Of a stretch of DNA of 64,000 nucleotides, positions 54,239 to 62,980 are shown piece after piece. Every line of letters starts with the position of its first letter. The stretch's first letter is position 1. This stretch comes from VRUE01 sp963702575 (GTDB lineage: Bacteria; Actinomycetota; Thermoleophilia; Solirubrobacterales; 70-9), in contig CAVPCU010000005.1 in the NCBI GenBank assembly GCA_963702575.1, positions 488,445 through 552,444 of the forward strand. The letters are read 5' to 3'. A model generated the notes under the pieces. It made no database searches. It was not told the origin of the DNA and saw only the letters and a list, made by a program, of their open reading frames with translations. A program made the translations under genes and the position numbers.

Positions 54239-55992
54239 TGGCGCAGGGCTGGCTGCAGGTGGCGATCTTCGTCGGGGTGACGATCGCCCTGACGCCGCTG
54301 CTCGGCAAATACATGGCGCGGGTCTTCACCGGCCAGCGCGTCTTCCTCAGCCCCGTCCTCGGGCCGGTGGAGAGATTCACCTACCGGGTGCTGCGCGTCG
54401 ATCCCGCCGAGGAACACGACTGGAAGGCGTACTCCAAGAGCCTCGTCCTCTTCTCGGTGTTCTCCTGGATCGCGCTCTACCTGATCCTGCGAACCCAGAG
54501 CATCCACCCGTTCAACCCCGAAGGGTTCCACTCGGGGCCGTGGGACGTCAGCTTCAACACCACGTCCTCCTTCGTCTCCAACACGAACTGGCAGTACTAC
54601 GGCGGCGAAACGACGCTCACCTACTTCTCGCAGATGGCGGGGTTGACGGTGGAGAACTTCGTCACCCCGGCGGTGGGCATCTGCGTCCTGCTCGCCTTCA
54701 TCCGCGGCATCATCGGACGCAGCGGCCCCGGCCTCGGCAACTTCTGGGCGGACCTGACCCGCAGCCTCTACTACGTGCTGCTGCCGCTCTCGGTGATCGT
54801 CGGCCTGATCCTGGTCTCCCAGGGCGTCGTGCAGACGCTCTCCGGCGCCAGCATCGCGAAGACGGTCGAGGGCGCCGAACAGGCCCTCGCGATGGGCCCG
54901 GCCGCCTCGCAGATCGCGATCAAGCAGCTCGGCACCAACGGCGGCGGCTTCTTCAACGTCAACTCCGCCTACCCGTTCGAGAACGCGAACGCGCTGACGA
55001 ACTTTGTCGAGCTGCTCTCGATCATCCTCATCCCGGCGGCCCTCACCTACACCTACGGGAAGATGGTCGGCCGCCAGCGCGAGGGCTGGTCGATCTTCGC
55101 CGCGATGCTGGCGATCTACCTCGCCTTCGTGATCGTGATCATCCCCGCCGAGCAGCACGGCACGCCCGCCGAGCACGCCGCCGGCACGCCGACCAAGGCG
55201 ATCGCCGGCTCGACCGGCGGCAACCTGGAAGGCAAGGAGCAGCGCAACGGGATAACCGAGTCGGCGCTGTGGGGGACGACCACGACCGTCACCTCCAACG
55301 GCTCGGTCAACTCCGCCCTCGACTCCTTCACCGGCCTGGGAGGGGCCGTGCCGATGTCGGGGCTGGGCACCAGCGAGGTCGTCTTCGGCGGTGTCGGCAC
55401 CGGCCTCTACTCGATGCTGCTCTACGTCCTGCTGGCGGTCTTCATCGGCGGCCTGATGGTCGGCCGCACGCCGGAGTACCTGGGCAAGAAGATCCAGGCG
55501 AGGGAGATCAAGCTGGTCTCGCTCGGCATCCTCGTCACCCCGCTCGCGGTGCTGGTCACGACCGGGCTGGCGATCGCGAGCCGGGCGGGCATGCGATCGA
55601 TCTACCAGGCGGGCCCGCAGGGCTTCTCGGAGACCCTCTACGCCTACCTCTCGCAGGCCAACAACAACGGCTCGGCCTTCGCCGGCTACACCGGCTTCCT
55701 GCAGCCGAACGCACCCGGCAACGTCGGCGCCTACGGGATCTCCTTCGCCGACCTGCTCGGCGGCGCGACGATGACCCTGGCCCGCTTCCTGCCGATCATC
55801 CTCGTGCTCGCCGTCGCCGGCTCGCTGGCCGGCAAGAAGGTCTCGCCGGCCGGGCCGGGCACGATGCGGACCGACACGCCGACCTTCGTCATCCTGCTGA
55901 TCGGGGTCGTGATCCTGGTCGGCGCACTCACCTTCTTCCCCGCCCTCCTGCTCGGCCCGATCGTGCAGAGCCTGACCACGAGGCTGTTCTGA
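54238..55992 (+). CDS. kdpA: Potassium-transporting ATPase subunit A (channel-like)
   Basis: K+-selecting subunit of the high-affinity Kdp pump, 584 residues with about ten membrane helices. Selectivity-filter-like segments are visible: FNTTSSFVSNTNWQYYGGE near residue 106, KQLGTNGGGFFNVNSAYPFE near 229, FGGVGTGLYSMLLYVLL near 381 and QANNNGSAFAGYTG near 473. Located directly after kdpF. Confidence 0.96.
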   Translation: MAQGWLQVAIFVGVTIALTPLLGKYMARVFTGQRVFLSPVLGPVERFTYRVLRVDPAEEHDWKAYSKSLVLFSVFSWIALYLILRTQSIHPFNPEGFHSGPWDVSFNTTSSFVSNTNWQYYGGETTLTYFSQMAGLTVENFVTPAVGICVLLAFIRGIIGRSGPGLGNFWADLTRSLYYVLLPLSVIVGLILVSQGVVQTLSGASIAKTVEGAEQALAMGPAASQIAIKQLGTNGGGFFNVNSAYPFENANALTNFVELLSIILIPAALTYTYGKMVGRQREGWSIFAAMLAIYLAFVIVIIPAEQHGTPAEHAAGTPTKAIAGSTGGNLEGKEQRNGITESALWGTTTTVTSNGSVNSALDSFTGLGGAVPMSGLGTSEVVFGGVGTGLYSMLLYVLLAVFIGGLMVGRTPEYLGKKIQAREIKLVSLGILVTPLAVLVTTGLAIASRAGMRSIYQAGPQGFSETLYAYLSQANNNGSAFAGYTGFLQPNAPGNVGAYGISFADLLGGATMTLARFLPIILVLAVAGSLAGKKVSPAGPGTMRTDTPTFVILLIGVVILVGALTFFPALLLGPIVQSLTTRLF

Positions 55993-55993
55993 G

Positions 55994-56647
55994 ATGCGCC
56001 GCATGGCACTCACCTCGATTCTCGCCGTGATCGCCTTCACGCTGGTCTTCGGCCTCGCCTACCCGCTGGCGATGACCGGCATCTCGCAGGTCGTCTTCCC
56101 CGGCAAGGCGGACGGCTCGAAGGTGACGGTGAACGGCAAGCTGGTCGGCTCGAGCCTGATCGGCCAGTCCTTCTCCGAACCGAAGATCGGCAAGAACGGC
56201 AAGCCCGTCCTCGACGAAGAAGGAGAAGAAGTCCTCGTCCCGGACAAGCGCTACTTCCAGCCCCGTCCCTCGCAGTCCGGATACGCCGCCAATGCAGCCT
56301 TCTTCAGTAACGCCGGCCCCAACAGCGTCGAAGAGCGCGAAGCCGTGCGGGAAAACCTCGCCGCCTACGTCAAGCTGGAGAAGCCCTACGACAAATCGCT
56401 GACCAAGGCCGACGTGCCGGTCGACGCGGTGACGATGTCGGGCTCCGGGGTCGACCCGGAAATCTCCGAAGCCAACGCGCTGATCCAGGCGCACCGGATC
56501 GCCGCCGTCCGCAAGCTGCCGCTCTCCAAGGTCGAAGAACTGATCTCCGACCACACCAACGGTCGCTTCCTCGGCGTCTTCGGGGAGCCCGGGGTGAACG
56601 TCCTGCAACTCAACCTCGCACTCGACGAAGAGGCACCGATCAAATGA
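55994..56647 (+). CDS. kdpC: Potassium-transporting ATPase subunit C
   Basis: Assembly subunit of the Kdp complex, 217 residues with one N-terminal membrane helix (ALTSILAVIAFTLVFGLAYP). The external domain carries SSLIGQSFSEPKYF-type regions (here SLIGQSFSEP and RYFQPRPSQSGYAANA), the block DAVTMSGSGVDPEISEANA, and NVLQLNLAL at the end. It has an unusual charged insertion around residues 64-84. It lies between kdpA and kdpB, not after kdpB as in the standard order, and overlaps kdpB by ATGA. Confidence 0.94.
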   Translation: MRRMALTSILAVIAFTLVFGLAYPLAMTGISQVVFPGKADGSKVTVNGKLVGSSLIGQSFSEPKIGKNGKPVLDEEGEEVLVPDKRYFQPRPSQSGYAANAAFFSNAGPNSVEEREAVRENLAAYVKLEKPYDKSLTKADVPVDAVTMSGSGVDPEISEANALIQAHRIAAVRKLPLSKVEELISDHTNGRFLGVFGEPGVNVLQLNLALDEEAPIK

Positions 56648-58707
56648 GCACCGAAACCCAAGCCCGTTCCCTGTTCGACCCCGAGATCCTCCGCCCGGCG
56701 CTGCTCGAGTCGCTGCGCAAGCTCGACCCGCGGGTCCAGGCCCGCAACCCGGTGATGTTCGTGGTCGAGATCGGCGCGGCGATCACCACCGTCGCCTGGC
56801 TGATCATGGTCTTCGGCGGCAAGCCGCTCGGCGGCGGCCACGAGCCGTCGTGGTTCACCTTCAGCGTCTCCGTCTGGCTCTGGCTGACGGTCGTCTTCGC
56901 CAACCTCGCCGAGGCGCTGGCGGAGGGCCGTGGCCGCGCCCAGGCCGCGAGTCTGCGGGCGATGCGAACCGACACGGTCGCGAAACTGCGCGACGGAGGA
57001 GAGAAGCCCGCCTCCGAGCTGGTCCGCGGCGATTTCGTCGTCGTCGTGGCCGGCGAGACGATCCCCGGCGACGGCACCGTGGTCGAGGGGATCGCCTCGG
57101 TCGACGAGTCGGCGATCACCGGCGAGTCGGCGCCCGTCATCCGCGAGGCCGGCGGCGACCGCAGCGCCGTCACCGGCGGCACCAAGGTGCTCTCGGACCG
57201 GATCGTCGTCGAAATCACCCAGGAACCCGGCAAATCCTTCCTCGACCGGATGATCGCGTTGGTCGAGGGCGCGGAACGGCGCAAGACGCCGAACGAGATC
57301 GCACTCGGCATCCTGCTCGCCGCGCTCACCCTCGTCTTCGTCGTCGTCGTCGTCTCGCTGCGCCCGTTCGGGCTCTTCGCCGGCACCGAACTCTCGGAGA
57401 CGACGCTGATCGCGCTGCTGGTCGCGCTGATCCCGACCACGATCGGGGCGCTGCTCTCGGCGATCGGGATCGCCGGCATGGACCGCCTCGTCCGCCGCAA
57501 CGTGCTCGCCCTCTCCGGCCGCGCGGTCGAGGCGTCCGGCGACTGCGACGTGCTGCTGCTCGACAAGACCGGGACGATCACCCTCGGCAACCGGGAGGCG
57601 GTCGAATTCATGCCGATGCCCGGCGTCACCGTCGAGGAGCTGGCCGAGGCGGCGCAGATGTCCTCGCTGGCCGACGAGACCCCGGAGGGCCGCTCGATCG
57701 TCGTCCTCGCCAAGGACTACGGCGTCCGCGAGCACGACTTCGCCGGCCACGAGCCGACCTTCGTCCCGTTCAGCGCCGAAACGCGGATGAGCGGGGTGGA
57801 CTTCAACGGCACTCGCCTGCGCAAGGGCGCCGGCGACGCGATCGAGACCTGGGTGGCCGAGGCGGGGGGGAGGGCCCCGTCCGAGCTGAGAGCCGAGCTC
57901 GACCGGATCGGCCGCGAGGGCGGCACGCCGCTGGCCGTCGCCCGCAACGAGTTCGTGCTCGGCGTCGTCTACCTCAAGGACGTGATCAAGGAAGGGATGA
58001 ACGTCCGCTTCGACCAGCTGCGCGCGATGGGCATCCGCACGATCATGGTCACCGGCGACAACAAGCTGACCGCGGCGAAGATCGCCGAGGAGGCCGGCGT
58101 CGACGACTTCCTCGCCGAAGCGACGCCGGAGCGAAAGCTCGAGCTGATCCGCGAACAGCAGGCCGACGGGCGGCTGATCGCGATGACCGGCGACGGCACC
58201 AACGACGCCCCGGCGCTGGCCCAGGCCGACGTCGGCGTGGCGATGAACACCGGCACCCAGGCCGCCCGCGAGGCCGGCAACATGGTCGACCTCGACTCCA
58301 ACCCCACCAAGCTGATCGAGATCGTCGAGGTCGGCAAGCAGCTGCTGATCACCCGCGGCGCCCTGACCACGTTCTCGATCGCCAACGACGTTGCCAAGTA
58401 CTTCGCGATCCTGCCGGCGATGTTCGCGGCGACCTACGCCCTCGCCGGCGAGAAGGGGCCGCTCGACGCGCTCAACGTGATGTCGCTGGGCACCCCCGAA
58501 TCGGCGATCCTCTCGGCGGTGATCTTCAACGCGCTGATCATCCCGCTGCTGATCCCGCTCTCGCTGCGCGGCGTCCGCTACCGGCCGATCGGCGCGACGG
58601 CGCTGCTGCGCCGCAACATGCTGCTCTACGGCCTCGGTGGCATCATCGCCCCCTTCATCGGGATCAAGCTGATCGACCTGATCGTCCACAACCTGCTGGG
58701 AGCCTGA
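56644..58707 (+). CDS. kdpB: Potassium-transporting ATPase ATP-binding subunit B
   Basis: P-type ATPase that energises the Kdp pump, 687 residues. The actuator domain has DESAITGESAPVIREAGGD. The phosphorylated Asp is in LLLDKTGTITLGNREAVEF near residue 310. The nucleotide and hinge motifs are KGAGDAIETWV and TGDGTNDAPALAQADVGVAM. The C-terminal helices include NVMSLGTPESAILSAVIFNA. All canonical residues are in place. Confidence 0.97.
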   Translation: MSTETQARSLFDPEILRPALLESLRKLDPRVQARNPVMFVVEIGAAITTVAWLIMVFGGKPLGGGHEPSWFTFSVSVWLWLTVVFANLAEALAEGRGRAQAASLRAMRTDTVAKLRDGGEKPASELVRGDFVVVVAGETIPGDGTVVEGIASVDESAITGESAPVIREAGGDRSAVTGGTKVLSDRIVVEITQEPGKSFLDRMIALVEGAERRKTPNEIALGILLAALTLVFVVVVVSLRPFGLFAGTELSETTLIALLVALIPTTIGALLSAIGIAGMDRLVRRNVLALSGRAVEASGDCDVLLLDKTGTITLGNREAVEFMPMPGVTVEELAEAAQMSSLADETPEGRSIVVLAKDYGVREHDFAGHEPTFVPFSAETRMSGVDFNGTRLRKGAGDAIETWVAEAGGRAPSELRAELDRIGREGGTPLAVARNEFVLGVVYLKDVIKEGMNVRFDQLRAMGIRTIMVTGDNKLTAAKIAEEAGVDDFLAEATPERKLELIREQQADGRLIAMTGDGTNDAPALAQADVGVAMNTGTQAAREAGNMVDLDSNPTKLIEIVEVGKQLLITRGALTTFSIANDVAKYFAILPAMFAATYALAGEKGPLDALNVMSLGTPESAILSAVIFNALIIPLLIPLSLRGVRYRPIGATALLRRNMLLYGLGGIIAPFIGIKLIDLIVHNLLGA

Positions 58708-58717
58708 GGGGCGCGCC

Positions 58718-59842
58718 GTGTCGCGCGGCCGCTACAAGATCTTCCTCGGCATGGCCGCGGGGGTGGGGAAGACCTACCGGATGCTGCAGGAGGGCCACGC
58801 CGAAGCCGAATCCGGCCGCGACGTCGCGATCGGCTACCTGGAGCCGCACAAGCGCCAGGAGACGACCGACCAGGCGCAGGGGCTCGAGCTGATCCCGCGC
58901 CGCAGCGTCCCCTACCGCGACGTCGTCGTCGAGGAGATGGACCTGCCGGCGCTGCTCGCCCGCCACCCGGACCTGGCGCTTGTCGACGAGCTGGCCCATG
59001 GCAACCCTCCGGGCCTCGAGCACCGCAAACGCTACGAGGACATCGCCGACGTGCTGGCGGCGGGCATCGACGTCTTCTCCACCGTCAACGTCCAGCACCT
59101 GGAGTCGCTCAACGACCGCGTCGCCGAGCTGACCGGGGTGACGGTGCGCGAGACCGTGCCCGACTCGGTCCTCGGCACCGCCGACGAGGTCGTCCTCATC
59201 GACCTCACGCCGGAGGCGCTGATCGCCCGCCTGCGCGCCGGCAAGATCTACCCCGGCGAGAACATCCAGGCGGCGCTCGACAACTTCTTCAGGATCGAGA
59301 ACCTGGCAGCGCTGCGCGAGGTCAGCCTGCGCCAGGTCGCCGAGGACGTCGAGGCCAAGCGGCTGACGCTGCACCGGGTGGAGCCGGTTGGAACCCGCGA
59401 GGAGCGGGTCGTCGAAGAGGTCCCCAAGGCGGTCGGCGAGCGGCTGCTCGCGCTGATCCGCCCGCGGCCGAGCTCCCAGCGCCTGGTGCGGCGCGCGTGG
59501 CGCTCCGCGCAGCGGCTCGGCACCGACCTCGACCTGCTCTGGGTAAAGCCGCCCGGCAGGCCGATCGAGGGGGAGGAGGAGCGCCAGGTGACGGCATTGC
59601 GCCAGCTCGCCTCGGTGCTCGGCGCGACGCTGCTGATCGAGGAGCACGACGACGTCGTCGCGGCCGCGGCGCGGGTGGTGCGCGATCGCGGCTCGACCTA
59701 CATCATGGTCGGCGAGTCGACGCCGCCGCGCGGGCTGGCGCGGCTGCGCACGCCGCTGCCGCAGAGGCTGATGCGAGCGACTCCCCCCGGCGTCGACGTC
59801 CGCATCGTCGCCCACCGCAGCCAGAAGCAGGAGGGGTCGTGA
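58718..59842 (+). CDS. kdpD: KdpD N-terminal sensor half as a separate protein (KdpD domain plus Usp)
   Basis: A 374-residue soluble protein matching the first half of E. coli KdpD. Walker A is in FLGMAAGVGKTYRMLQEG (about residue 10). A Walker B-like DLALVDELAHGNPPGLEHRK lies near 87, and STVNVQHLESLNDRV near 120. A universal-stress-like domain occupies about 240-365. No membrane helices or kinase domain are present; those are in the gene at 52081. GTG start. In E. coli this region senses K+ and second messengers and interacts with the kinase core; here it must do so in trans. Confidence 0.9.
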   Translation: MSRGRYKIFLGMAAGVGKTYRMLQEGHAEAESGRDVAIGYLEPHKRQETTDQAQGLELIPRRSVPYRDVVVEEMDLPALLARHPDLALVDELAHGNPPGLEHRKRYEDIADVLAAGIDVFSTVNVQHLESLNDRVAELTGVTVRETVPDSVLGTADEVVLIDLTPEALIARLRAGKIYPGENIQAALDNFFRIENLAALREVSLRQVAEDVEAKRLTLHRVEPVGTREERVVEEVPKAVGERLLALIRPRPSSQRLVRRAWRSAQRLGTDLDLLWVKPPGRPIEGEEERQVTALRQLASVLGATLLIEEHDDVVAAAARVVRDRGSTYIMVGESTPPRGLARLRTPLPQRLMRATPPGVDVRIVAHRSQKQEGS

Positions 59843-60414
59843 TCGAGCACTTCCTAGTTGGGCTCGCACTCCTCCTCGGCCTCGGCGGGGGCTACCTGCT
59901 TGCCCGCTCCCAGTGGCGCGGCAAGCGCTCGGAGCGGCCGGAAGAGGTGCGCCAGATCCTCCTGCCGTTCACCGGCACCGAGATCTCGCGGCGGGCGATC
60001 GACGCCGCCCTGCGGCTGGCGCGGGCCGAGAGCGCCACTCTGATGCCCGCCTATCTCGCGGCGGTCCCCAAGCAGCTCCCGCTCGACTGCGCGATTCCGG
60101 CCGAAGCGGCGAAGGCGATGCCGATGCTGGAGGCGATCGAGCAGCGCGCCAGCGCGCAGGGGGTGCCGGTCGACGCCCGGATCGAGCGCGGCCGGACCTA
60201 CCGCCACGCGCTGCGCCGGCTGCTGGAGAGCGAGGAGTTCGACCGGGTGGTCGTCCCGGCGACCGCGACCAGCCAGGCCGGCCTCTCGGGCGACGACCTC
60301 GTCTGGCTGTTGGCGAAAGCCCCGGCCGAGGTGCTGATCCTGCGCCCAGGCCCCGAAGATCGCCGCGTCCTCAGCGTCAATGGACCGGCTGCGACGCCCT
60401 CCGGCTCGAGCTAG
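59839..60414 (+). CDS. Membrane-anchored universal stress-like protein
   Basis: A 191-residue protein starting at GTG 59839, overlapping the kdpD sensor-half stop. An N-terminal membrane helix (FLVGLALLLGLGGGYLLA) is followed by a Usp-like domain (QILLPFTGTEISRRAIDAAL, later FDRVVVPATATSQAGLSGDD and APAEVLILRP). It ends the kdp operon. A role in relaying signals to the split KdpD is inference from position. Confidence 0.8.
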   Translation: MIEHFLVGLALLLGLGGGYLLARSQWRGKRSERPEEVRQILLPFTGTEISRRAIDAALRLARAESATLMPAYLAAVPKQLPLDCAIPAEAAKAMPMLEAIEQRASAQGVPVDARIERGRTYRHALRRLLESEEFDRVVVPATATSQAGLSGDDLVWLLAKAPAEVLILRPGPEDRRVLSVNGPAATPSGSS

Positions 60415-60545
60415 ACAGCGGTTGCCCTCCGCGGCATCGAGCCGGGGGTGGGGGGAGAGTTTGCAGCGCTCGGCCCTTGAACGGGAATGGCCACAGCACA
60501 TCCGTCGTCAGTTCTCGTTGGATCTTTCCAACAGGGGCTTGTACG
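60415..60545 (+). promoter_or_regulatory. Intergenic region upstream of the toxin-antitoxin-like pair
   Basis: No gene is seen in these 131 bases. GTTGGA (60517-60522) and TCCAAC (60527-60532) form a short dyad 14 bases before the next start and could be an autoregulatory operator. A TTGAAC at 60477-60482 lacks a matching -10. No terminator for the kdp operon is obvious. Confidence 0.35.
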
Positions 60546-60767
60546 ATGAGGCCTCGGCATCCGAAGAAGGAGATCGAGAAGGTGCTCAGATACGCGGAGG
60601 CAAATGGGTTCACGGTGGTTGCACCGCGTGCCCACTGGGGCGTCTTACGCTGCCCCGGCGGACCCGCCGGTCATTGTCGACAGAGGTCCATCTACGGCTC
60701 TCCGAGGGTCCCGGCTTCCGAAGCGCGTCGCCTGCGCGGATACGTCGATCGATGCCCGCACCGATGA
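60546..60767 (+). CDS. HicA-like small protein, putative toxin
   Basis: A 73-residue basic protein not given a firm family. It has the size and pattern of HicA-type dsRNA-binding-fold mRNA interferases: an N-terminal helix KKEIEKVLRYAEANGF, then strands VVAPRAHWGVLRCPGG with a central His. A Cys/Arg-rich second half (CRQRSIYGSPRVPASEARR, YVDRCPHR) follows. The stop overlaps the next ORF in ATGA fashion, typical of toxin-antitoxin pairs. Codon use is less GC-biased than in the kdp genes, suggesting transfer. Confidence 0.55.
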   Translation: MRPRHPKKEIEKVLRYAEANGFTVVAPRAHWGVLRCPGGPAGHCRQRSIYGSPRVPASEARRLRGYVDRCPHR

Positions 60768-61351
60768 GCACCGCATCCGCAGGCCACGTCTTCATGGTCA
60801 CGTTTCACATTCCGGGCGCAACGGAAGACGGCGATCACTCTGTGCGGGCCTACGAGGATCCGGGGCTGCAGGATCTCCTGCTCGGCATACCCGAAGAAGG
60901 CGACGGGATCTTCGAGGCGGACTTCGAACGATCGTCGCCTACTTTCGCCGACGCCGTCCTCAGCGCCCTGAGCGACCTACAGCGGGTCTTTCCGGAGGCC
61001 GAGCTGGTCCGGGTCGCGCCCGACAAGTTGACCACGATCTCCGACATCGCGGAGCGTCTGGGTCGCAGTCACGAGAGCATTCGCCTGCTCGTCCAGGGCA
61101 AGCGCGGACCGGGGGGGTTCCCGAAGATCGCAAGCGCGCCGGGAGCGAAGCCCCAAGTCTGGCGCTGGCACGAAGTGGCCGAGTGGTTCGAGCGGAAGAT
61201 GGACGTCCAGGTGCCCGACTCGGAGAACGCCAAGTTTCTGGCGATGATCAACGACATCCTTCGCCTCCGCCTCGCCGCCCCGACCGTGATCGACAATCGG
61301 AAGACGGCGTCCGCGGTCGCCGCGCTCCTGCCGAAAGAGCTCGTCGCGTAG
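60764..61351 (+). CDS. HTH-domain protein, putative antitoxin
   Basis: A 195-residue protein from ATG 60764 (ATG 60752 is an in-frame alternative). The N-terminal part (VFMVTFHIPGATEDGDHSVR, EADFERSSPTFADAVLSALS) is predicted alpha/beta. The middle has an HTH, LTTISDIAERLGRSHESIRL, followed by a wing-like GPGGFPKIASAPG and WRWHEVAEWFERK, as in AlpA/excisionase-type DNA binders. It should bind both the upstream small protein and its own promoter if this is a toxin-antitoxin locus. Confidence 0.6.
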   Translation: MSTASAGHVFMVTFHIPGATEDGDHSVRAYEDPGLQDLLLGIPEEGDGIFEADFERSSPTFADAVLSALSDLQRVFPEAELVRVAPDKLTTISDIAERLGRSHESIRLLVQGKRGPGGFPKIASAPGAKPQVWRWHEVAEWFERKMDVQVPDSENAKFLAMINDILRLRLAAPTVIDNRKTASAVAALLPKELVA

Positions 61352-61359
61352 GCATTGTG

Positions 61360-62004
61360 ATGGGGCGGATCTACGACGCGACCTGGGGGCGGCTGTTCGC
61401 GGCGATGTACGACCGCGGGCTGAAGGGAACCGAGGAGGCGGGGCTGCGTGAGATGCGGCGCGCGACGCTGGCCGAGGCCGGCGGGCGGACGATCGACGTC
61501 GGGGCCGGCACCGGAGCCAACCTGGGGCTTTTTCCGAGGGCCGTCACCGAGCTGGTCCTAGCCGAGCCCGACCCGCACATGGCGTCGAAGCTGCGTCCGA
61601 AGCTACGCGCCGCGGGATCGACTGCCAAGCTGATCGAAGCACCCGCGGAACGGCTCCCGTTCGAGGACTCGACCTTCGACACCGCCGTCTTCACGCTTGT
61701 CCTCTGCACGGTGCCCGACCCGACGGCAGCCCTGGCCGAGGCCGCCCGAGTCCTGAAGCCCGGCGGCAGGCTGCTCTTCGTCGAGCACGTCCGCGCCGAC
61801 GATCCAGGCTTGGCGCGCTGGCAGGACCGCCTCGAGAGCCCCTGGCGCTTCCTCGCCGACGGCTGCCACTGCAACCGCGACACCGTAGCCGAAATCGAAG
61901 CCTCGCCACTGAAGGTCGAGCACGTAGAGCGGGGGCGCCTACCCAAGGCTCCGCCGCTCGTCAGGCCCCTCGTCCGCGGCAGCGCACTACTGCAAGGCAT
62001 GTAG
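61360..62004 (+). CDS. Class I SAM-dependent methyltransferase
   Basis: A 214-residue enzyme of the UbiE/Methyltransf_11 type. SAM-binding motif I is TIDVGAGTGANLGLFP. The acidic end of strand 2 is ELVLAEPDPHMASKL. Motifs II and III are DTAVFTLVLCTVPDP and RVLKPGGRLLFVEHVRADDP. The substrate is unknown; relatives methylate quinones or lipids. ATG 61360 is used; GTG 61357 directly before it is an equal choice. Confidence 0.88.
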   Translation: MGRIYDATWGRLFAAMYDRGLKGTEEAGLREMRRATLAEAGGRTIDVGAGTGANLGLFPRAVTELVLAEPDPHMASKLRPKLRAAGSTAKLIEAPAERLPFEDSTFDTAVFTLVLCTVPDPTAALAEAARVLKPGGRLLFVEHVRADDPGLARWQDRLESPWRFLADGCHCNRDTVAEIEASPLKVEHVERGRLPKAPPLVRPLVRGSALLQGM

Positions 62005-62008
62005 CGCA

Positions 62009-62275
62009 ATGGCGGACTTCTCGGAAGTAGACCTGCCTGCCGGTCCCGTCGCCGATCGAGTGTCGATTTGGCCGATGGACGACGGGAGCTACGGGCTCGA
62101 CGCGACGTTCCAAGGCGCCAGCGGCCACGAGCGTGCTCAGTTTCACGAGGCCGTGCTCAAGGAGGCATCCGTCCGCTGGTCGCTCCGACAGGAGCTCGAC
62201 GGAGGATGGACGCTGCGCTTCGGACCGATCAGCGCAAAGGACGTCGGCGCTGCCCTGAGCGCCTTCATCTCCTAA
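62009..62275 (+). CDS. Hypothetical protein, 88 residues
   Basis: Not recognised. The frame begins 4 bases after the methyltransferase stop. It reads as a compact alpha/beta protein, with VSIWPMDDGSYGLDATFQGA and ELDGGWTLRFGPISAKDVGA suggesting paired strands and a C-terminal helix. Its position suggests cotranscription with the methyltransferase. Confidence 0.55.
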   Translation: MADFSEVDLPAGPVADRVSIWPMDDGSYGLDATFQGASGHERAQFHEAVLKEASVRWSLRQELDGGWTLRFGPISAKDVGAALSAFIS

Positions 62276-62277
62276 GC

Positions 62278-62324
62278 CAACGGGTAGTGGGTCAGTTTGT
62301 GACAACGGGTAGTGGGTCAGTTTG
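62278..62324. repeat. Direct repeat, two 22-base copies with 25-base period
   Basis: Copies at 62278-62299 and 62303-62324 are identical, reading CAACGGGTAGTGGGTCAGTT plus TG. Tandem repeats of this spacing are typical of transposase-binding sites at insertion-sequence ends. No transposase gene directly adjoins, so it may be a relic end. Confidence 0.7.
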
Positions 62325-62375
62325 CATCGAATCGCCTGAAGGCCGCGGACTCAAGGCTCCCGCTAGGCTGCGGCT

Positions 62376-62504
62376 ATGAGCGATTCCGTTGCAGGAGCAC
62401 GTATTGTTGCCGACCAGCTCTCCCTAATCCAAAAGACTTTGGAGACGCAGAACGAGCTGCTACGAAAGCTGATCGAGAAGATCGAGCAAAGTAGCGGCTC
62501 CTAA
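62376..62504 (+). CDS. Tiny coiled-coil protein, 42 residues
   Basis: ATG 62376 to TAA 62504. After MSDSVAGARIVADQ the rest (LSLIQKTLETQNELLRKLIE and KIEQSSGS) has clean heptad leucine/isoleucine spacing, predicting a single amphipathic helix or coiled coil. No clear Shine-Dalgarno was seen. Family unknown; could be an oligomerisation peptide or a fragment. Confidence 0.4.
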   Translation: MSDSVAGARIVADQLSLIQKTLETQNELLRKLIEKIEQSSGS

Positions 62505-62760
62505 CCGTTCAGTCCAGCAGCACCGCGATCGCTTCGGCAACTAGGTAGTCAGAGCACGTACATTTCTCGGTTTGACACATGGACCACTACTTCGTCTAGC
62601 CGTTCGATTGCAATGGCCCGCCAAGGGCGACCGCCTTTCCCGACGAATCGCCTGCATATCGCGCCCTTGTATCGGTTTCTGAGCCTCTGAGGCGGCTCGT
62701 TTGGCCCGTATCTCCGCGAAGTTGGCTTAAACCGGGAGCCGTGTCCCGAGTAGAAGGGAC
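62505..62760. other. Intergenic stretch with no recognised feature
   Basis: These 256 bases have lower GC than the core genome and no ORF on either strand that looks like protein. Nothing resembling tRNA, riboswitch or promoter consensus was found. A GAAGGGA at about 62753-62759 lies too close to ATG 62761 to be an ideal Shine-Dalgarno. Confidence 0.4.
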
Positions 62761-62910
62761 ATGGCGAATCGCGGACCGCACCGCCAAAGGCATGGGCCGA
62801 GGCCAGAGTTCTGGATCAAGCTCGCGCTCGCGTCCACCTTCCTTGCCCAGCTGCTACCAGCTTGGCTCGCGCTGCTGGTCGGTCTCCTGATCCTCGCTCT
62901 CCCGGCGTGA
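62761..62910 (+). CDS. Small membrane protein, 49 residues
   Basis: ATG 62761 to TGA 62910. A basic N-terminus (MANRGPHRQRHGPRPEFW) is followed by a single hydrophobic segment (FLAQLLPAWLALLVGLLILA) ending in LPA. The topology is that of a one-helix membrane peptide with the N-terminus inside. No known family. Confidence 0.4.
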   Translation: MANRGPHRQRHGPRPEFWIKLALASTFLAQLLPAWLALLVGLLILALPA

Positions 62911-62980
62911 CTATTCCGCCCATGAAACCCGCGTTGCGGCAGCAGGCGCGGCCGTCCTAGGCCCCGAAAAGGAGTCAACG

